A stretch of 64,000 bases of DNA from Symbiodinium natans. Taxonomy: Eukaryota > Sar > Dinophyceae > Suessiales > Symbiodiniaceae. Of the stretch, positions 42,426-50,500 are shown piece by piece. The stretch's first letter is position 1. The number at the start of each line of letters is the position of its first letter. The stretch lies in the NCBI GenBank assembly GCA_905221605.1, contig CAJNDS010002207.1:188001-252000 (forward strand), in the 5' to 3' direction. Position numbers and translations under genes: made by a program. Under the pieces are notes generated by a model. It saw only the letters and a list, made by a program, of their open reading frames with translations. It was not told the DNA's origin and ran no database searches.

Positions 42426-42609
42426 ATGGCTTCGGTGGCTTCGGGCTTCGTGGTCTTCTTGCTTTTCCTTCCTTTGGCGGCAGACGCGTCAAACGTGTGG
42501 AGCCAAATATCTCCTACAGGTAGTCCACCTCAAGCACGCGGCGGTCATGCCGCTGTGTGGAGCGACAACGAAAGCCGAATGTATGTTTTTGGAGGCGCCC
42601 GTGTTGAAG
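42426..42609 (+). CDS. Kelch-GPS gene exon 1: signal peptide and first kelch blade
   Basis: The ATG at 42426 opens a hydrophobic signal (Phe-Val-Val-Phe-Leu-Leu-Phe-Leu-Pro-Leu-Ala-Ala-Asp-Ala). The first kelch blade (His-Ala-Ala-Val-Trp ... Met-Tyr-Val-Phe-Gly-Gly) follows. The exon ends GAAG|GTGTGAATGG. Joining to 42707 gives Glu-Gly-Ser-Pro-Ser-Ala-Ser-Thr-Tyr-Leu-Asn-Asp-Leu, a perfect continuation into the next kelch strand. Confidence 0.8.
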
Positions 42610-44840
42610 GTGTGAATGGTGCGGATGGTCTGGGCCTAAAGTAAGCCTGGTGCCCATCAGCTTCAAACCTTCTACCCTAAACCAAAACATGTTGAACCAT
42701 TTCCAGGCTCTCCGAGTGCCAGCACTTACCTGAACGACCTACATTATTTTGACAGCCAAGACACGTCCTGGCAGCAGCTAAGCCCATCGAATTCGCCCAG
42801 CTCACGCGGTCGGTCTTCGGCAGTGTGGAGCCCAGGTGACAGCTTGATGTACCTATTCGGTGGAGTGAATGCGACCGGTCCATTAGATGAGTTATGGTAT
42901 TATCGAAGTCATGACAACTCCTGGCACGAGCTTAATCCGGACGGCTCCGTACCAGCTCGATACTACCACGCTGCTGTTTGGAGCACTGATTTCTCCTGCA
43001 TGTATGTCTTCGGTGGACTTGGCACCACGGGGGCCTTAGGTGACCTCCACTACTACTGCAGCGGGAACAACACTTGGGCAGAGATCCTCCACAGTGGCAG
43101 CCCACCCAGCGCACGTTTTGCGCATGCCGCTGCATGGGACGACGACCTTCACAGGCTGTATGTGTTTGGCGGCGACGATGGTGCGGGAACGAAGCTGCAG
43201 GATTTGCACCTCATGCGGATCAAATCAAGTTGTTTCTTCACATGTAGGCAGTTTCCAAACCATAGCCCGGCGGTGCCTTCAACGCTTCTGATTCATAAAG
43301 ACTGGGAGTCAAGTCAGGTATTGTTTTGCAGCGGCAGGAAGCCTGTGGTCCTTGCTTTCCCCAAGTGGCTCTGTGCCGAGTGCTCGCAGCAGCATGCCAG
43401 CAGTTTGGTCCCCGGCCGAAAGCCGGATGTATGTCTTTGGGGGTAGCACGGCCGTGGCCCCCTTGAACGACTTGCATTACTATGACGCTGCGACAAACGG
43501 TTGGCAGCAGATCAGCCTCGAAGGGTCGCCCCAAGCACGGCTTGACCACACAGCAGTTTGGAGTCTGGCCGAGAGCCGGATGTACGTCTTCGGTGGGAAG
43601 TCAGGCGGCGTCGAGTCGAACGACTTGCTGGCCTTCACGAGTGCAACCAGCACCACAAGCCTTACGGCAAGCCGGACTTCAAGCACCAGCACAACGCTCA
43701 GCACCACGCTCAGCACAACGGTCAGCACAACGGTCAGCACAACGGTCAGCACAACGCTCAGCACAACGGTCAGCACAATGCTCAGCACAACGGTCAGTGC
43801 AACGCTCAGCACCACGTCCAGCACTTCGTCTGGGACCTCGACGAAAACGACGATGACAAGCTCGACATCTACATCATCGACGACCTCATACACATCGTCG
43901 ACAACCACATCAAGCTCACCATCGACATCCACATCTTCAACGGCCAATACATGGTCAACAACCTTGCTGTCGACATCCTCATCCAGCTTGACATCTACAT
44001 CTTCAATAGCCTTGTCGCTAACATCTTCATCGATCTCGACATCTGCATCATCGACAACTGTGTCGTTGACTTCCTCATCAAGCTCGACATCTACATCGTC
44101 AACAACCTTGCCATTGACATCCTCATCAAGCTCGACATCTAGGTCGTTGACATTGTCAGCGACTTCATCATCCACCTTCACATCGACGACTTTCACGGCC
44201 TCAGCAACCTCATCGTCCACATTCACGTCAATGTCGAGCGTTGATGACCTGGAGGACGGGATGTACATCAAAGCAAATACAACCACCATCTGACACAGCA
44301 TTTTCCTGTTAGAAGCTAGAGCAAAGAAAGGTTTCCTACTAAAGTGCGAAGAGAATGAGGCTCTCCTATGACATTGTCGGGTTTAGTCACGAGCGCTAGC
44401 TCTTTTGAAGCTTGTTGTAGTTGTCCTTTCTAGATCTTCTCGGTGGGTGAACAAAGGGACGTTGGGCCTTATCAATGGACGAACCAAATGTTGATAAGGC
44501 CCCTCTGACTTCATCAGTCAGTTATAAGGCCCCCACAAAGGACCATGTCGGTTGATTTTCGTTTCCCCCCCCCCCCCCCCCGCCCCCCCCCCCCCCGCCC
44601 CCCCCCCCCCGCACCCCCCCCTCCCCCCCGCCCCCCCCCCCCCCGCCCGCCCCCCCCCCCCCCCCGCCCCCCCCCCCCCCCCGCCCCCCCCCCCCCCCCC
44701 CGCCCCCCCCCCCCCCCCCGCCCCCCCTCCCCCCCACCCCCCGCCCCCCCCCCCCGCCCCCCCCCCCCCCCCCCCCCCCCCGCCGCCCCCCCCCCCCCCG
44801 CCCCCCCCCCCCCCCCCCCCCCCCCCGCCCCCCCCCCCCG

Positions 44841-44878
<38 letters not shown>

Positions 44879-47473
44879 CCCCGCCCCCCCCCCCTCCCCC
44901 CCCAACCCTTTCTCCCCACCCACCAGCATCCTGCCATGTCACATCTATGAGTTTCTTCTCGCCATAGACCGTACACCCACGAGCCCCTAAATCCTAAATC
45001 CCAAACCTATAAACCCCAAAACCCTGAAAAAAAAAACCTACACCGCACCTAAATAACCCTAGACTCGTCATAATGGTCCAGCACCTGTCACATCTGCGAG
45101 TTTCTTCACGCCACACCGGAAGAAGGGAAAATGGAAAAATGCTGGCTCGCGCTGCCATCTTGCATGCTGTAGCCCTCTTCTCAAATGTGCATTGATGGTG
45201 CTTGATGTTTTTCAGGGCTGACCCTGGAGGACTTCCAGGTGAACATGATCCAGCAGATGTTGTCCGAAGGCCAGGGCAGCGCACGCATGGAATCTGTGGG
45301 CGGCGCTTCGATTCTCACCCAGGCAGCTGGGGATGGAAATGCAAGCGTGGTCATCTCCCTTGAGACTGCAACGGTGGCTCTCAGCCCGAGCCTTCTGAGC
45401 CATCTTGTGGGTAATGGCACGGTCGTGATCAGCGCTGCAGTTTTGGGTGAAGGGGAATTTGATCACAGTTTTGCTCACAATTCCTCGGAGATTTTGGGGT
45501 CCCAGGTCCTGAGCCTCGTCCTCTTCGGCCCAGGTGGAGAGATCACCGTGCTGCCAGAACCCTTGGAGTTTACACTTGCAGTCACTCTCCCCTCAGGGAA
45601 GAACCAGACGCCTCGCTGTGTTTACTGGGACACGGAGATGAAGGACTGGTCAGAACAAGGTGTGGAGACTCTGGGGGCGGGCAACGGCACGGTGTCATGC
45701 TCAACCACGCACCTTGGTAGTGGAGTAGGTAACCATTTACTTGGTTATGGGATATCATATCCCAAAGGTTAACCCTTAGTTCCGCTAGGATACTGGACAA
45801 CTAAGGCACCTCTCACTCTTCGCAGTGATCCTGAAGGCGGTCGTGGCCACTCTGATCTGCAGCAATGCCGCCTCGATCTTCTCCGAAGAAGGCTTTCGAT
45901 CCCTGATCGACTTGAATTCGTTCCAGAAGCTGGCTCCTATGCTCAACATGCTTGTCTTGTGCCTAGCTGTTGCACTTCTGTGCGGCTCTCGCATCGCAGA
46001 TCTCTGGCATGCCCAGAGGAAGAAGGATGTGCGGATGTATCTACGAGAACTCCCAAAAGGCAAAGTGAAGCTGACTCCCTTCGACAAGCTCATGCTCTTC
46101 TGCGATGTCCGGTGCGTTCGGTTCATGAACGTGAGGCACTTCATGATTGGCATGAGTTTTCTGGGCGACGTGCTAGGCGCGATGTTTTGCGCGAATACGC
46201 AGTCCCTTGGTGATGTGCTTGCCTCCATAGACAAACTGAGTGACAAGCTGGCTCGAGCGGCACATTCCCAAGTGGCTCTGGCCTCAGTGGGCGTCGATTT
46301 CAATCAGCTCGACAAGCTCTATGAGATGGCGGGCCGGACTCCCTTGCACGAAGAGGTGCTCTGCGAGGGTAAGTGAATATGGAGCTTGTATGTATTTATG
46401 CATATGTACATATACGTATACAGGTATGTGGTATGGACCTTTGAGCCACTATATGCTCTATGCCTGTAGCATGTCAGCGTCGGGTTTTGGCTTAGCAAAC
46501 TCATTCATCGTACCAAGAACAAAAGTTTAAGTAAGGGCTGCAAAACCTCGAGGAGGTACCAAACAACTAAAAAAACCAAAGATTTGGAGACCCACACCCC
46601 CCAACTCCAAGTAGTCTCTAAATCTTTGGTTTTTTTGGTACCTCCTCGAAGTTTTGCAGCATTCTGGTCCTTGAACTTTGTTTTTTTTGGTATCTCCGCG
46701 AGAAATTGCAGCAAAACGTTGCACAACCTCAAAAATTACCCAAAAAATAAAAACCAAACATTTGAAGACCCACAACCCCCAACTCCCAGTAGTCTCTAAA
46801 TCTTTGGTTTTTGCGGTTTTTTGGGTACCTCCTCGAGGTTTTGCAGCATTCTGGTCCTTGAACTTTGTTTTTTTGGTTACCTCGAGAATTTGCAGCAAAA
46901 CGTTGCAAAACCTCGAGGAGGTACCAAAGCAACCAACAAAACCAAAGATTCGGAGACCCACAGCCCCCAACTCCCAGTAGTCTCTAAATCTTTGGTTTTT
47001 GCGGTTTTTTTGGTACCTCCTCGAGGTTTTGCAGCATTCTGGTCCTTGAACTTTGGTTTTTTTGGTACCTCACCGAGAAATGGCAGCAAAACGTTGCAAA
47101 ACCTCGAGGAGGTACCAAAGCAACCAACAAAACCAAAGATTCGGAGACCCACAGCCCCCAACTCCCAGTAGTCTCTAAATCTTTGGTTTTTGCGGTTTTT
47201 TTGGTACCTCCTCGAGGTTTTGCAGCATTCTGGTCCTTGAACTTTGGTTTTTTTGGTACCTCACCGAGAAATGGCAGCAAAGCGTTGTGAGACCACGGAA
47301 GAATTCTTAACAGTCACACAAAAGCAATACCCTGGTGACTTGTTTGATATAGTTTGTATGGGAGCTTATCGCGCTCAATATTTTTTGTTTGCAAGATATA
47401 GAAACTAGCATTTCCGAGGTGTTTCATGGTCATCTTACGAAAACACTGGCAGGTGTGGCAAAGACACACACAC

Positions 47474-47504
<31 letters not shown>

Positions 47505-50500
47505 ATCGAGAAGATGGAGGTCCAGAACGAACCAACAACCACAAATATCAAGGAGCCATATCCAAACTTGTTTGCAAAGATCGTTTTTGTCGGTATTTGC
47601 AGCATTTTGGGCTTGGAGTATTTCTCGTGGTTCGTCTAAAGGTAGTTTAGGTAGTGGGTGCGACCCCTCCAATACACATATACACATATATACATATATA
47701 CGTATATACGTTTTTTCATATATACACATATATACATTCTACATATATTCTATACCTATATGCATATGTACATATATACATCTATACACATATACATATG
47801 TACATATATACATATATACATATGTACATATGTACATATGTACATATGTACATATGTACATATGTACATATGTACATATGTACATATGTACATATGTACA
47901 TATGTACATATGTACATACAGACATATATACATATACATATACATATATATATATATATATATTTGGTACCCCCCCCCCCCCCCCCCCCATATGCCCACA
48001 CTTTTTCCTCTCAGGTGCCATGGTAGGGTTTAGAGGCTTAGGATTTCGAAGCCTCCTAGGGCAGCGAGCGCAAAAGCGCTCTGCTGCACCAATGTTTTTA
48101 GGCCCAAAAGAGCAAAAACGCTGTACTGTCCAAAAAAAACAATGTTTTTAAGCAAAAACGAACAAAAATGCTGTACTGTCCCAAAAAAACAAAAAAAACA
48201 AAGTTTGGAGACCTCCACGCCCTGGAGGAGCCCAAGCTCTCCAAACTCTGGTTTTTTTTGGTTTTTTTTGTGACAGTACAGCATTTTTGCACTTTTTGCT
48301 CTAAAAAGATTGGTTCTTTTGGGACAGTACAGCACTTTGGAGGCCTGGGACTGCAAAAATGCCGTACTGTCCCAAAAAAACCAATCTTTTCAGCGGATTC
48401 ACATCATTTATACAGGAGCCCTATTCTTTCCTATTCATTTTAGTAAGATTCCTTGTCATTTTAACAGGATTCCTATGAATTATAGCCGGTTCTTTTCAAT
48501 TTCGAAAGGGTTCCTATTCATTTTAATAGGCTTCCTATTAACTTTTATCGGTTCCGAAAAATATTGGCAGGATTCCTATGACTTCAATATTTTTTTGTAG
48601 GATTCCAATGAAGTTTCATAGGGTTCCTAAGTATTCTAATAAGGCTCCTACTAATGTAATAAGATTCCTATCAGTTTTAGGATCCTTATTCATGCTAATG
48701 GGATTCGTATTAATTTTAATAGGGATCTCATTCGTTTGAAAGGGATTCGTATTGGTTTAGGCTCATATTCATTTAGTAGGATTCCTATTAATTCTTGTTA
48801 AGGGAATCTTATTTTGTTCATCGGAGCCCTATTAGTTCCTACTAATCTTAATAAGAATCCTTCTCATTTTAGTAAGATTCCTATGAATTACCACCGCGTT
48901 CTTTTTGATTTGTTAAGGTTCATTCTAATCGGCTTCCTATTTGCTGTTATCCGAAAACAATTTGATAGGATTCCTATGAATTCAATGAAAGATTCATACT
49001 TCTTTTCATAGGATGCCAATAAAGTTTCATAGGGTTCCTAATTGTTTTAATTTTAACGCTACGCGACCCGCCTCGGCCCGGCCCAGCGCATCCGCGTGAG
49101 CATAGTGATTCCGCAGCGCCCAAGTCGCTGGACCCAAGCAATAAGAGTTGGGTTTAGGGTTTAGGGTTCCGAGTTTATGGTTTAGGGTTTGGGGTTTAGG
49201 GTTGAGGGTTAGTTTAGGATTGAGGGCTTAGAGCTCAAGGTTCACGCTTTGGGGTTTAGGGTTTTTGTTGGGTTTAGGGTTCAAGAGACGGTTCGGCTCG
49301 GATTGATCGTAGGCTTGAGCCAGGCCCCTCAGAGGGGGTAGGGTGGGGGGGGGAATGGGGGCGAGGGGAAGGGGGGAGGGGGGGGGGGGGGGGGGGAGGG
49401 TTGAAGGTTTGAGGGTTGAGTGCTTAAGGTTTAAGGAATAGAGTTTAGGTTCAAGCTTAGACTCTTCGCTCACACCAGTTGAGCCTCGAAAACCCGCTCA
49501 CCGGTATTCTGAGGAGAGGCAGGGGGGGGGGGGGTAGGGGGGGGGGGGTAGGGGGGGGTAGGGGGGATAGGGGTTGGGGTAGGGGATAGGGGTGGCTCTG
49601 GTCCTGGCGAACCGTCCGCTTGCGGACCCCGGTTTCCGAGGGGGGGGGACCCAGTTGAGGCAAAAAAAAGGGGTCCGGCGGAGAAGGCTCACATCGGGTT
49701 CCTATTCATGTTAATAGGCTTCCTATTAGCTTTTTTTACAGTCCGATTTTTTTGGGTTCCTATGGATTTAAATAGAGGATTCCTATTTTTTTGTTTATAA
49801 GATTCCAATAAATTTTCATAGTTTGCCTAATTATTGTAATAAGGCTCCTACAAACACATGTAATATGATTCCTATCAATTTTAAATAGGACTCTGTCATT
49901 TTGAATAGGGTTCCCATAGAATTTAATAGAATTAAGGGTTCTCATTCATGTTAAAGGGTTTCCTTTTCATTTTCATAAATTTCCTATTAAAACACAATGA
50001 ATCCTATGAACCTCATTAAATTTGATAGGAACGCTATTCACATGCATAGGATTTCTATGTAAATTCATAGCATGCAATCCAAAAATCTCGAGCAAATTGT
50101 TCAGGTCACTTCTGCTGGAGTTTTTCTGGGAGTCCCTCCCCCATTTAAAAACCACCGCGCATGGCGGAACGTAGTATTTCTATCTGGAAACCATGCTGAA
50201 GCGTGGGCGCATGGGGGGGGGGGGGGGAGCATATATTTGTACATATGTACAAGTATGTATGTATGTACGTATGTATGTATGTGTATGTATATATATATAT
50301 ACATACATATACATAGACGCTATATATATATAGTAGTATATGTTTTTTATGCTTGTAAACAAACATATACGTAACATGCATCGACAAAAAGGGTGGGAGG
50401 CATGTTTAGAGATCAACCTACAGGTGGTGGCCGCTTTGCATCGATTCGAGAGGATGAACCCCCTGCAGCAGTTCGGTGTCCAGTTTTGGGCCACGTGCCC

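Larger units (their letters stand above)
46369..50390 (+). other. Large repeat-filled intron (about 4 kb)
   Basis: Starts GTAAGTGA. The proposed acceptor is AAAAAG at 50390 or TTTAG near 50410; both give the needed phase. It contains the fold-back arrays, octamer array, AT-rich higher-order repeat, telomere-like and G-rich blocks listed separately, and no coding frame. Confidence 0.5.

Noticed and set aside
43480-44301. 273-codon antisense frame rich in Asp/Val across the kelch exon
   Set aside because: It mirrors the Ser/Thr codons of the plus-strand stalk; the plus strand has kelch motifs and splice-consistent exons.
44514-44976. Gly-rich and Pro-rich frames on both strands
   Set aside because: Artefact of the C/G homopolymer tract, open in every frame.
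46505-47290. CRISPR-like array
   Set aside because: Units are 178-191 bp inverted repeats without constant short repeats and unique spacers, in an evidently eukaryotic context.
47572-48151. Tyr-Ile-His repeat frames
   Set aside because: Produced by the TACATATG array on both strands.
49140-49280. Chromosome end (telomere)
   Set aside because: Repeats are degenerate and internal, with coding exons on both sides.
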